A stretch of 64,000 bases of DNA from Ricinus communis. Lineage: Eukaryota; Streptophyta; Magnoliopsida; Malpighiales; Euphorbiaceae. Location: contig NC_063257.1 in the NCBI RefSeq assembly GCF_019578655.1, forward strand, positions 29,626,362-29,690,361, written 5' to 3'. Positions within the stretch are counted from its first letter, which is position 1. The number at the start of each line of letters is the position of its first letter. The notes beneath the pieces were generated by a model that searched no databases, was not told the DNA's origin, and saw only the letters and a program-made list of their open reading frames with translations. The translations under genes were made by a program, and so were the position numbers. This document shows, piece by piece, positions 46,680-57,634 of the stretch.

Positions 46680-47011
46680 TGGTGAAGAATCAAGCCCTGA
46701 AGTACACAACAAGCAAGCAGAAAAAGAGAAAAAGGAAAGGCCTCAGGTCTGTATAGCAGAAAGCTGTATAGATATGTAATCACAGGCCTTGAAGTAGGAA
46801 AAGGAGCAACCTTTCTTTCCTAAGGAAGAAAGGTCGCTTCAACCTTTCCCAAACCAAAAATGGACGTTAGATAGATCATAGGGAGACATTAGATAGCTTA
46901 GCGACCGTTGCAACATAAACATGTATATAACAGAACAGCTTCATACTGTAAATCGCAAAATTCTTATTCTAAAATTCATCACTGATTAACATTACAAACC
47001 CAATTTCTACA
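46680..47011 (+). repeat. 5' LTR of Copia element 3
   Basis: It begins tggtgaagaatcaagccct and ends cccaatttctaca, and the primer site follows directly. It matches 51374-51691 apart from a ~14-bp indel near 46760. Confidence 0.88.
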
Positions 47012-47026
47012 TGGTATTAGAGCAGG
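47012..47026 (+). other. Primer binding site of Copia element 3
   Basis: tggtattagagcagg resembles the initiator tRNA-Met site tggtatcagagc with one substitution, directly after the LTR. Confidence 0.8.
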
Positions 47027-47075
47027 TTTAACCTGTCATCACCTACTTTTCTCAACCTCAAACTCAAATTTCAGC

Positions 47076-50000
47076 ATGTCTCACAATGATGTCACAAAAA
47101 TAACCAACATTATGTTAAAAGGCAATCAAAATTATTTCGAATAGTTAAGGTCTGTATATATCAGTTTGAGCGGCAGAAAAAAATTAGGGTTCATCACAGT
47201 AACCAGAAACAAGCCAAAACTAATCAACCCAGAACAGCCGACCAAAGAAGAAATAGAAGAAATTGAGGAATGGCAGACAACAGACCATATGGTCATGTCC
47301 CTACTCATAAACACCATGGAACCACAAATCTCCAAACTGTGTATGTTACTCGAATCATCACAGACAATTTGGAAAAAGATAAAGAGCCTATATAGCCACG
47401 AGCAAAATTTCGCTCACATCTTTAACCTAAAATAGGAAGTAGCCAAATTAAACAAGGAACTTGAACCAACATAAACTACACAACTGAGGTCCTGACCAGA
47501 TGGGAAGAGCTGCAAAACTACCTCCCACCTACCACAGAACCAAAAGAAGCCAAGAGAAGAGCAGAGCAAGATTTAATTTATACCTACCTAGAAGGATTAA
47601 ACTTAAGCTATGAAGCTTTGAGGTCTCAAATCCTTCTGTCCAACAAACTCCCAAAGATCGACATCGTCATAGCCATCATCCAACAAGAAGAGACCAGACA
47701 CGCCACAATGAGCGCAAATTCCAGCCTCGACAACACAGAGAATCGAAGCCTTTCTCTCCTAACACTCAGACTCCAGCGAGACAGCGCGCGAGAGGGGAGC
47801 GCCTGCCACTGTCGAAAGGTGCGACCACTGTAGTAAGCAGGGTCACACTCACGATAAATGTTGGCATCTTCACCCTCAACTGCGGTCGAATCGAGCGAGG
47901 AAACAATGCGACCAACAGGGTTGGAGGCGGGTGCAGAAGAGAAAAGGTAGAAAAGAGGTTTGGCGGCATAAGCTTAACAAATCCTAATAAGGGTTACATA
48001 GCAAATGAAGGAAGCGGGTCGAGGTTAGCAAATGAAGGAAGCTGGTCAAGGCTGGATATATGCAGCGGGTTGTTCAATGGGTCAGGTCCTTTTAAAAGAT
48101 TCGAGCACAAAGACCTGACCCGACCCGAGTCTAGCAACTTGACCCGACCCGATCCAATTAGCTGGGTTGACCCAGATCCGACCCATTTTACACAGCAAAC
48201 CCGACCCGACCTGGCAGAAACTTTGCAACTCTCAGAGTTAATTTCCCAGCTTCAATCTATTGTCCAATAACAGCAATCTCATAGGCCAGGTTCAGTATTT
48301 AACTCCACAAAATGTTCAAATTTTTTAAATTCACAAAATTGGATTATCAATTCTGGTGCAACTGATCACATGACGTGTTTTGTACCTGTTGAATCTTAAC
48401 ATGTGATCGTTACTAATGGAGGTCAAGCTAAAATTTCTAGTTTTGGCACCTCCACATTATTTTACAAAAATATACATGATATATTATTTTTACTTGATTT
48501 TAAATCAAATTTACTGTCTGTTAGAAAAATAACCCGTAATTTAAATTGTAACGTCATATTCTCACCTAATTCAGTACTGTTTCAGGACCGAATCACAAGG
48601 AAGACTATTGGTGAGGGACAATTTGAAAATTGGCTATACTATCTTAAAGACTCCACCAATCAATGCCTTGTGTCGACAAGCCCGGTCGATCAAGGGATGC
48701 TGATGCATCGGCAGTTTGGGCATCCCTCCGATCAAATTTTAAACAAGCTTTTCTCTTATAATTTGAATTTTAATTATTGTGATATTTGCAAATTTTCTAA
48801 ATATACGCGATTACCTTTTCCTTTATCTTCTAGTATCTCTGAAAATATGTTTGAATTAATTCATTCTGATGTTTGGGGACCTGCCCCCGTTACCTCTTAT
48901 AATCATTTCAGATATTTTGTCACATTCATCGATGATTACTCCCGCACTACTTGGGCTTATTTGTTAAAAGGCAAAAATGAGGTCTTTACCTGCTTTCAAA
49001 ACTTTTTTAACTTCATTCGAAATCAGTACATTGCAAGGATCAAAGTTTTTCATTTTGATAATGGCACTGAATATATAAACAAAAAATTTTCAGAATATTT
49101 TACCAAAAATGGAATTTTACTTCAAACTACTTGTATTAATACCCTTGAACAAAATGGAGTTTCAAAACGAAAGAACAGGCACCTTTTTAAAGTCACCAGG
49201 TCTCTCCTTTTTCAAAACAATGTTCCAAATATTTTTTAGTCGGATGCCCTCTTAACTGCCACGTATCTCATTAATAGATTACCCAGTGTAAAATTAAAAA
49301 ATCTCAGTCCATTAGAAATTCTCAAAGGACGGAAAATCGAATTAGGACATATTCGAGTCTTTGGTTGTACTAGTTTTGTCCATATCAAACGTAATCACAA
49401 GCTCGACAAGAGTTCTGTTAAACTCTATTTTTAGGATACTCCTCATAGAAAAAAGGGGTATAAATGCTACGATCCTTCTATACACAAGACTTACATCTCT
49501 CGAGATGTATCTTTGTCGAAAGTGAACCCTACTACACATGTGACCAAACCAGCACTCATGGGTCCCATACTTATTATTTCCGCATAACCTTTCCTTTTTT
49601 GACAGTTAAGCACAATACACTCATCCAGAGGGGGAGCTAAATCGAGTCTCTGAGGCAATTCCTTCAGGGGGAGATAATAGAGAAAACGAGTCACAAGAAG
49701 AAATTGCCTTTCGAAGATCCACTCGATCAACCAGGCCTCCTATCAGGTTAAGGGACTATGTGTCCCACGAGGTATCGTATCCAATTCAACGCTTCATTAA
49801 TTATGAGTCAATATCAAGTCAGTATAAAGCCTACCTAGGAAGTCTCACGACACACATTGAACCCACATCCTTCTATGAAGCTAACACCAATCCTAATTGG
49901 TGCAAAGCCATGAAGGAGGAGCTTCAGGCCCTAGAAAGAAATGATACTTGGGATATTATTTTCTTGCCACCAAATAAAAAACCCGTCAGATGTAAATGAG

Positions 50001-51365
50001 TGTACAAAATAAAATATAAGTGTGATGGAACAATTGAGAGATATAAGGCTAGGTTGGTAACAAAAGGATTCACCCAAACCTATGGGGTTGATTACCACGA
50101 AACTTTTGCACCGGTAGGTAAAATGAGTACTGTTCGTATTTTATTATCTGTTGCTACTAACTCAGAATGGAGCTTATTCCAAATGGATGTTAAAGACGCA
50201 TTCCTCCAAGGGTCTCTAGAAGAAAAATTCTATATGACCCTTCCTCCAGGTCACAAGTCTACATCAGACCCTTCCTTGGTATGTAAGCTAAAAAAGGCAA
50301 TCTATGGATTAAAGAAATCTCCAAGAGCATGATATGCTAAGCTAAGCTCTCCTAAATATCAATTTTAACAAACGCACCTCAGATTCCTCTATGTTTGGAA
50401 AATACACTCACACGTGCACTATCATTATTCTTGTATACGTAGATGATATTATCATAACCGGTAACGACAACGAAGAGATTGAAGAAGTTAAACAAAAGTT
50501 AAAAAAGGAATTTGATATCAAGGATTTAGGTCAACTGTCATACTTTCTTGGAATAGAAATAGCCAAATCACATAAAGGTCTGTTTCTATCTCAAAGAAAG
50601 TACGTACTCGACCTTCTGAAAGAAACTGGAAAAATGGGAGCTAAACCTAAAAATACTCTAATGGAAACTAATGTTAAACTCAATTTGGAGGACGGTGATC
50701 CGCTAGATAACATAGGACATTATCAACGTCTAGTAGGAAAGTTAATCTACCTAACTATCACTAGACCCGATATTGATTATGCAGTAAGTATGGTAAGCCA
50801 ATTTATGCATGCTCCCCGTACCAGCCACTTGGATGTTATTGTTAGGATACTTAGATATCTCAAGGGCACTTCAAGTCAAGGTATTTGGATGAAGAATAAT
50901 AATGCTAATACTATAGTTGGTTTCTCTGATGCAGACTGGGTAGGAAGCTGTGATAGAAAATCAACTACAGGATTCTGCACCTTTGTAGGAGGAAACTTAG
51001 TAACATGGAAAAGCAAGAAACAAAATGTAACTGCAAGATCAAGCACAGAAGCTGAATATCGAGCCATAGCATCTGCAGCTAGCGAGCTCATCTGGATCAA
51101 ACAAGTACTCATTGACATGAAAGTAGAATACAAAGGACCTATGAAAATGTATTGCGATAATCAATCTGCCAGGCACATTGCATCAAATCATGTCTTCCAC
51201 TAACGAATTAAACACATTGAAGTCGATTGTTACTTCATTAGAGAAAAAGTACAATCTGGAGAAATTGAGACCCCGTTCGTCAGAAGTCATGAACAACTGG
51301 CTGATATATTCATAAAGGCTCTCAACAAAGCAAATCATCAAAACAACCTATACGAACCCACCTTG
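47076..51365 (+). pseudogene. Copia element 3 gag-pol, degraded
   Basis: The start ATG at 47076 (MSHNDVTKITNIMLKGNQNY) is followed by a stop where the conserved Trp is expected. Gag runs to a CCHC knuckle near 47820 (CDHCSKQGHTHDKC). A GC-richer stretch at 47880-48240 encodes spacer. The protease motif is at about 48345-48385 and reads WIINSGATDHMT, so the catalytic Asp of DSG is Asn. Integrase is open over 278 codons at 48403-49239 (RQFGHPS, HSDVWGPAP, FVTFIDDYSRTTWAY, HFDNGTEYI, EQNGVSKRKNR). RT begins at 49760, with a stop after NKKPVRCK, then [19 protein letters not shown] and LVYVDDIIITGND. RNase H runs to 51203 (SDADWVGSCDRKSTTGFCTF, SSTEAEYRAIASAASELIWI), again followed by a stop. This is a non-functional relic. 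Confidence 0.88.
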
Positions 51366-51373
51366 AGGGGGAG
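51362..51373 (+). other. Polypurine tract of Copia element 3
   Basis: cttgagggggag lies just before the 3' LTR, a usual Copia polypurine tract. Confidence 0.85.
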
Positions 51374-51691
51374 CGTTGAAGAATCAAGCCTTAAAGTACA
51401 CAACAAGCAAGCAGAAAAAGGGAAAAAGGGAAGGCCTCAGGTCTGTACAGCTTTCATTACAGGCCTTGAAGCAGGAAAAGGAGCAACCTTTCTTCCCTAA
51501 GGAAGAAAGGTCGCTTCAACCTTTCCCAAACTAGAAATGGATGTTGGATAGATCATAGGGAAACTTTAGATAGCTTAGGGACCATTACATCATAAACATG
51601 TATATAACAAAATAGCTTCATACTGTAAATCTCAGAATTCTTATTCTAAAATTCATCACTGATCAATAATATTACAAACCCAATTTCTACA
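51374..51691 (+). repeat. 3' LTR of Copia element 3
   Basis: It begins cgttgaagaatcaagcctt and ends cccaatttctaca. The right TSD gatac follows. Confidence 0.88.
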
Positions 51692-51769
51692 GATACCCTA
51701 AGAATCAAAATTTTATGGTGCTTTTTCTTCTAAAGATTTTTATTCAACTTCATAACTTAATTCTTTTAA

Positions 51770-51828
51770 GGGAAAATGTACACTATTGCCCTAATGTTTG
51801 GTGGTGTCAGGAGTGAATTAGCAGTTAA
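51770..51828 (+). repeat. Left terminal inverted repeat of the MULE
   Basis: It starts gggaaaatgtacac and pairs with the reverse complement of 58700-58755. The RanBP1-like sequence starts within about 10 bases of its inner edge. Confidence 0.8.
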
Positions 51829-52001
51829 TGAAGCCTTGCTGATGAAGACAACAAAGCTCCTCACGCTGATAAAGAGGACACTAGAGCTCAAGTCGCTCCA
51901 ATTTTCAAGCTAGAGGAGGTGGCTGTCTCTACTGGCGAAGGGGTCGAGTATCCAATTCCCAATCTGAAAGCAAAGCTGTATCGTTTTGATAAGGAAGGGA
52001 C

Positions 52002-52960
52002 TGATGGTCGCTATCTATGCAGCTACAATCTAAGGCAATGAACCTATCAATGCAGTCTAGCACTAATGGCGAGTATCAAGGTCGTATTCCTCGGGAAAGT
52101 GAAAGCCCAGAGTTACTCCTTTGTTCTCTGTTATATTAGCCTAAAATGAATGATGAATAATTCCTAAATTAACTAATAGCTACTCTAATTGTTATCTAAC
52201 TACGGCTACTAGAGAAGGATTAATTCAAGTTAAGGAATAACCTCTTGGGAATTCTTGTCTCTAGGGAATGGAAACTGAAGATGGAATTGATTGCTTGAAT
52301 TCAATTTTCGTGGAAAAATCTCTATGCAATTAACGCCTTTCTCAAGGACACTAACATCTTAATTTGAATTAATTAGGTTGAAATCTTTCCTAACCCTAAT
52401 TATCCAAATTAGCATTATGTACCATTTAACACTATTGAGAGTTGTTAACACTATAGAGAGAGAGAAATTAGTTTGGGACGTCTTAACCCTACTTTTTTTG
52501 CGTTTCCCTCTTTTCTTTCTTTTAATTAATTAGTCCAGTTGTCGCGAACATGGCCGTGTTTATGCCCGTGTTGGGAACATGGCCTGGTGTTGATGCCCGT
52601 ATTGGGAACACGGCCTTATGTTGATGCCCGTGTTACTCTCTATGGTCGTGCTCCTTAACTCATCTTTTTCCTATTGTCAAATGCACCCAACACGGCCGTT
52701 TTGGTGCCCGTGTTGGGAACACGGCCAGTATTAAAACCAACATGGTCGTGTTCAACTTCCTCATGCGCAAACTTGACTTGTTTCGGCAACTTTGACGTCC
52801 AATTCTGCTCCAATTCTTCCCTTTATCACTCTTTGGCTTCTTTTGGACCTAATGCACACAAACAGACGCATAGGGTGAGTGTTGGGACCAATTCACATCT
52901 AAATGTACATAAAATCAGCCTTAGAAACTCCATTTAGATGTGTGTATTCTACGCACATCA
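52002..52960 (-). repeat. 3' LTR of the Athila/Tat-like element (shortened)
   Basis: In + orientation it reads tgatggtcgctatctatgca to attctacgcacatca. Compared with the 5' LTR it lacks about 520 bp between gagagttgttaa and tagagagagagaaat (near 52455). Otherwise the two LTRs are very similar. Confidence 0.88.
52546..52760. repeat. Short tandem repeats (~30 bp) in the LTR with palindromic cacggccgtg word
   Basis: The phrase (g)atgcccgt(g)ttgggaacacggcc(t) recurs about every 30 bases, several times, with variants such as catggccgtg and atggtcgtg. The equivalent array in the 5' LTR is at 57188-57425. The arrays are interrupted by a short unique stretch. Confidence 0.75.
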
Positions 52961-52975
52961 AATAACCCCACACTT
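52961..52975 (-). other. Polypurine tract of the Athila/Tat-like element
   Basis: The minus-strand sequence aagtgtggggttatt lies immediately before the 3' LTR start (tgatgtgcgtag in that orientation). This form is usual for this group. Confidence 0.8.
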
Positions 52976-54823
52976 AGCTCATTGCTTATCCTCAAGTAAT
53001 TAACAACTCTCTTCACAAAACTGCAATTAACAATTCCTTACAGTTTATGCCCCTAGTCCATAATAGATAGTATTCAACGCATCTCAAAGGATACTCAATC
53101 ATAAATCAAATTACAAATCATTAATAGAGAATGGAAATAATATTAATGCATGAATAACTTAAATGACAACTCAACACAAACATCATGAACTAATGCCTCA
53201 CAGGGATCACTCAAGTCGCTCAAAGTTTATATTAGGTGAATAACAAATCCCTCAAAGCAAATGCACAAGACCCGCTCACCATAAGCTTGCTCATAAATCA
53301 TATCTTCGCTACTGTGAATAAGTAAATACCAAAATCAAACGGTCTTTACCAAGATTGTAATAGGGCTAAGGTAAAGGTACGGAGATTTGGGAAAGAAGTG
53401 TGAAAATGTTGGAATTCGTGCGATAAACAACAATATATACTCAAAGGATTAAATGCCTAATATACAAAAAGAATTATTCACTAAAATCCCTACTTCGTAG
53501 AATAATGCTCTCAAATGCTCTAAATCCAATAAAAAGACAAATAATTAAAGAATTTTGTTTATTTTCTTCTTCTGTTGTTTTTTTTTCATCATTTTTTTGA
53601 ATAATAAACTAGCAGCTTATAAGAACTGCTGCATACGTAAAGAATAAAAATACAGTTTGGATCGAAGGAAGCATCTAAAATCTCAAAAAGACTTAGTGAA
53701 TTTACCAACATAGCAACTGGCATTTTAATCCCACATAAGGGTGAGCAAATTACAAAAATAAATTCCAGCATAAGGGTAAAGGAAAGATAAATGTAAAGAA
53801 TGGTATAGTTGAAGTGTATAGGTGTAGATAATAAAGAAAAGGTTAAGGCTCAAAACTGGCTAACTAATGAAAATATAAAGGGTAAGCTTTTGGCTAAATG
53901 TGGTGAATCCTAAATCGCCCAAATCATCTCATAGTATTCACAATATTCATGTAACTTCAACGAGCATTACAAAGCAAGTTCTAGAAGTAAAATCAAGTAC
54001 AATGCACACTCAAACAAGAAATATAAAGAGCATAAGTATAATGAATGCTCAACAGGCTCAAAATCTCACCTTGAGGTATGGCATTAGGTGCAATTTGAAT
54101 CATTACTTAAGAAACATATGCATATGACATTATCAATGTTCTAAGTTAAAATTTGAAAATTCGAAAAATAATTAAATAATACTGGTTTAACCCGGCAGGG
54201 CTGATGTGTAAAACACCATCAATTGTTTTCCAAGGACAATGAACAATAAAGAAAAGTAACTACAATTCTATAAATCAAGTCATCAATCAGCTCAAAAATA
54301 GCATACTCAAGTGCATAAAGACACAGTGTCCTAACATCCCCTAAAAATACACAACACCTAGCGATAGCAATTTCAGATATATCTAAAAACCATATGAGAG
54401 AGTAGGATTATAAGGTTTACCCACAACCACCCCACACTTGAAGAACACACTGTCCTTAGTGTAAAATATTAAGGGTACCCCGCATGGAATGCTCAACTAA
54501 AGGAACAAAGGCAATACAATCCAAGTGCATGACATGTATGAAAAATAAGGTAAATAATTGCAGAAAAATAAAAAGATCTAGGGGACTGCCCTGATCATCC
54601 ATCGAGGCTGATGTAGTGGAAATTCAGTGCCTCTTGAGTAGAATCTGAAAACAATAAAATAAAGAAATAATCGAACTGACAATAATGATTAAATAAAATA
54701 TGAAAACTTAAAACCAATAAAATGTTTCAAAATGAAAGGGTAAAATATTAAAAATGAAAAATAGAATTTGGGGTGCCTCCCAAAAGTGCTTCTTTTTTAT
54801 GTGATGAGTCTTCTTAGCTAGAC
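52976..54823 (-). other. Non-coding internal region of the Athila/Tat-like element
   Basis: About 1.85 kb between the ORF stop and the 3' LTR has no long open frame on either strand. In an autonomous element most of pol would sit here; I see no RT, RNase H or integrase motif. Confidence 0.6.
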
Positions 54824-55753
54824 TCATGGTGAAAAGCAAACGGTGGGGATTAATGACCATCCATCATTCTTCCAAGCAAATGTCTTCAAGTATCTGCTTA
54901 GAGGCATAATCGTCAATTTCCTCTTCCCAACTGTTAAGCAAGCTGCCAGTATGATGGGCAATACTCGCTCCCCGTATAATTGCACATAGTCATGATGCTC
55001 TAGGGGCTCTTCCAATTTGAAAGCTGAAGTTTCACTAATTGGAAGTATCGACGGTTGGGCAATTTCTTCAAGAATGTCAATGGTTTTCTCTAATCCTTGG
55101 CTTGGTTCACTTGCCAGAAGAAACTCGAGCTCCTCCAAGACTTCTTCATTGGATAACTCATGCTCATCTTCCATCATCGAAGGGACTTGTGGAAAATCCA
55201 TCAAAAATTCTCGTAACTGCAACTCAGCATCATCAACAATACATTCCTGTTGATAGTCTTTCAGAGGAATCATGTTCGCCTCTTCCTTTTCTGGTTCCAT
55301 CTCCATGTTCAAGGAATCGTCCTGCACAAAAGCATCATCGTCAAACATAGTAGATAAACCAGAAAAATTCTCACCTGAACGCAAAGTGACGGCGCTTAAA
55401 GGTTCCTCGGATTCAATAGTGTTTGATGGAGTTCCCCATTGTTCTGCCGCTAGTAACTTGAAGATCAAGCCTACTTGATGCTCTATGTTCTCAATTGAGG
55501 CTTGTTGACTTTCAAGTGCCCTCTCTGTTTGTTGGAATCTATCTTCAAGACTTGTAAAGAACTTCATCATCAACTCCTCTGATACTAACTCTTCATCTTG
55601 AGTTAAAGGTGCAAAATTAGGTTGTTGATGTAGTTGCTGAAATCCTGGTGGTTCTTGGCCATCTAAGCTCCATCCAAAGGGTGAATGAGTGCTCCATTCT
55701 TGATTGCAGGTGCTTTCATATGAGTTATTTAGCCAGCTTCCCGTATAATTCAC
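54824..55753 (-). CDS. 309-codon ORF joining gag end to the pol linker of a non-autonomous LTR element
   Basis: The ATG at 55753-55751 starts MNYTGSWLNNSYESTCNQEW. A segment EHQVGLIFKLLAAEQWGTPS, then SEEPLSAVTLRSGE, matches the gag C-terminal pattern of Athila/Tat elements (E.QvGQ...G.LPS.T...AiTLRSGK). An acidic middle follows (DSLNMEMEPEKEEANMIPLK, VPSMMEDEHELSNEEVLEEL). The end, LYGERVLPIILAACLTV then YLKTFAWKNDGWSLIPTVCF, resembles the linker before RT (LPvIia..L......L...L....AiGW...di.GI.P..C). The zinc knuckle and the aspartic protease DSG motif that should lie between these parts are absent. The frame is fully open, unlike the other retroelement frames here. Whether it is translated or useful to the element is unknown. 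Confidence 0.6.
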   Translation of the reverse strand: MNYTGSWLNNSYESTCNQEWSTHSPFGWSLDGQEPPGFQQLHQQPNFAPLTQDEELVSEELMMKFFTSLEDRFQQTERALESQQASIENIEHQVGLIFKLLAAEQWGTPSNTIESEEPLSAVTLRSGENFSGLSTMFDDDAFVQDDSLNMEMEPEKEEANMIPLKDYQQECIVDDAELQLREFLMDFPQVPSMMEDEHELSNEEVLEELEFLLASEPSQGLEKTIDILEEIAQPSILPISETSAFKLEEPLEHHDYVQLYGERVLPIILAACLTVGKRKLTIMPLSRYLKTFAWKNDGWSLIPTVCFSP

Positions 55754-56126
55754 CTATTCAAAGTTATAAGAACAATGAGCAACATCACTGTACAATGGAC
55801 AATCATTACTCAAATGTAAACCATAGCAGATTTCACAAAAATCTTAAGATGAAAGGATGGGAGTGGAGAGTTGATCGGTACCCCTGCAAAACGATTCCAC
55901 TCGAGCATCTAAAGATGCACGGGTATCCCAATTTTTAGCATTGTCTTGGTTCCTGGTCCCATTTTCCAACGTGTCATACAAAGAGTTTAGCACTGAACCT
56001 CCTTATCATCCACTACTTGAATCATAAACTTAACTAAATAAATATGTACAAACAAAATAGAAATAAATAAAAATAAAAAAAATGGCGAAATTAACAAATA
56101 GCAAATTTCACTCTAGTTTTCAAACA
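55754..56126 (-). other. 5' untranslated leader of the Athila/Tat-like element
   Basis: This sequence lies between the primer site and the ATG at 55753. It has no supported coding frame. Confidence 0.5.
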
Positions 56127-56145
56127 TTTCCCAGCAACGGTGCCA
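56127..56145 (-). other. Primer binding site, tRNA-Asp type
   Basis: The minus-strand sequence tggcaccgttgctgggaaa closely follows the 5' LTR and differs at a few positions from tggcgccgttgccgggga, complementary to the 3' end of tRNA-Asp and used by Athila/Tat and related plant Gypsy elements. Confidence 0.8.
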
Positions 56146-56151
56146 AAAACT

Positions 56152-57634
56152 TGATGGTCGCTATCTATGCAGCTATAATCTAAGGCAGTGAACTTATCAA
56201 TGCAGTCTAGCACTAATGGCGAGTATCAATGTCGTATTTCTCGGAAAAATGAAAGCCTAGAGTTACTCCTTTGTTCTCTGTTATATTAGCATAAAATGAA
56301 TAATGAATAATTCCTAAATTAACTAATAGATACGCTAATTCTTATCTAACTACGGCTACTAGAGAAGGATTAATTCAAGTTAAAGAATAACCCCTTGGGA
56401 ATTCTTGTCTCTAGGGAATGGAAACTAAAGATGGAATTGATTGCTTGAATTCAATTTATGTGGGAAAATCTCTATACAATTAACGCCTTTCTCAAGGACA
56501 CTAACATCTTAACTTAAATTAATTAGGTCGAAATCTCTTCCTAACCCTAATTATCTAAATTAGCATTATGTACCATTTAACACTATTGAGAGTTGTTAAT
56601 TCTCAATCCGGTAGAACGAACACCCTATCTCTAGGCGAATTCTATTCTAGATTGCAAAGGACAATCCAAACCTAAACGTGTTTCTCAAGAAAATTCAAAT
56701 TCCAATAATCATTCAACAAGATATGAAGAACAAATCAATAAGCACTTCCATTGTAAATCAATAATGAAAATCAATACATACAATTCAAAAGTTAAGTACA
56801 AAAATCCCTAGATAAAGAACTCCAATGGGTTAACAAGTTTAGCTAATCATGTTCATTATCAAAACCCATAAGAATTCAATTATAAAAAATGAGTAAAGGT
56901 AGAGAAACTCGAATACACCCTTGGATGAGAGTAAACAGCTCCAATTCCTCTTGTCCAATCTTGAATCAATTCTTGTTCCTCTTGCTCGAATTGACACCAA
57001 TCAACGAACCTCGCCCAATCTTCAATCTTTAAAGGGAATCCAATTGAAACCTTGGTCCAAGTCTCCTTTTTCATTGGTTTTAGCTCAGAAAACCCTTAGA
57101 GAGAGAGAAATAAGTTTGGGACGTCCTAACCCTACTTTTTTCGCGTTTCCCTCTTTTCTTTCTTTTAATTAATTCGTCCAGCTGCCGCAAACATAGCCGT
57201 GTTGATGCCCGTGTTGGGAACATAGCCTGGTGTTAATGCCCGTGTTGGAAATACGGCCTGATATTGATGCCCGTGTTGGAAACACTACCTTGTGTTGATG
57301 CCCGTGTTACTCTCTGTGGTCGTGCTCCTTAACACATCTTTTTTCTATTGTCAAATGCACCCAACACGGCCGTTTTGGTGCCCGTGTTGGGAACACGGCC
57401 AGTGTTAAAACCAACATGGCCGTGTTCGGCTTCCTCATGCACAAACTTGGCTTGTTTCGGCAATTTTAACGTCCAATTCTGCTCCAATTCTTCCCTTTAT
57501 CACTCTTTGGCTTTTTTTGGATCTAATGCACACAAATAGACATATAGGGTGAGTGTTGGGACCAATTCACATCCAAATTTATATAAAATCAGCTTTAAAA
57601 ACCCCATTTAGATGTGTATATTCTACGCACATCA
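56152..57634 (-). repeat. 5' LTR of the Athila/Tat-like element (full length)
   Basis: It is 1483 bp; in + orientation it reads tgatggtcgctatctatgca to ttctacgcacatca. It includes the ~520 bp missing from the 3' copy (about 56605-57095) and the ~30-bp tandem repeats. Confidence 0.88.

Larger units (their letters stand above)
46675..51696 (+). mobile_element. Ty1/Copia element 3
   Basis: The element proper is 46680-51691, flanked by the TSD gatac (46675-46679 and 51692-51696). LTRs are 332 and 318 bp. The first starts tggtgaagaatcaag and the second cgttgaagaatcaag. Each differs by one base from the usual Copia start tgttgaag, consistent with independent point mutations. Primer site, polypurine tract and all Copia domains in order are present. 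Several in-frame stops make it inactive. At 5.0 kb it has no nested insertion. Confidence 0.9.

Noticed and set aside
54824..55478. + strand open frames opposite the 309-codon ORF
   Set aside because: Shadows of the minus-strand ORF, which has recognisable gag and linker motifs.
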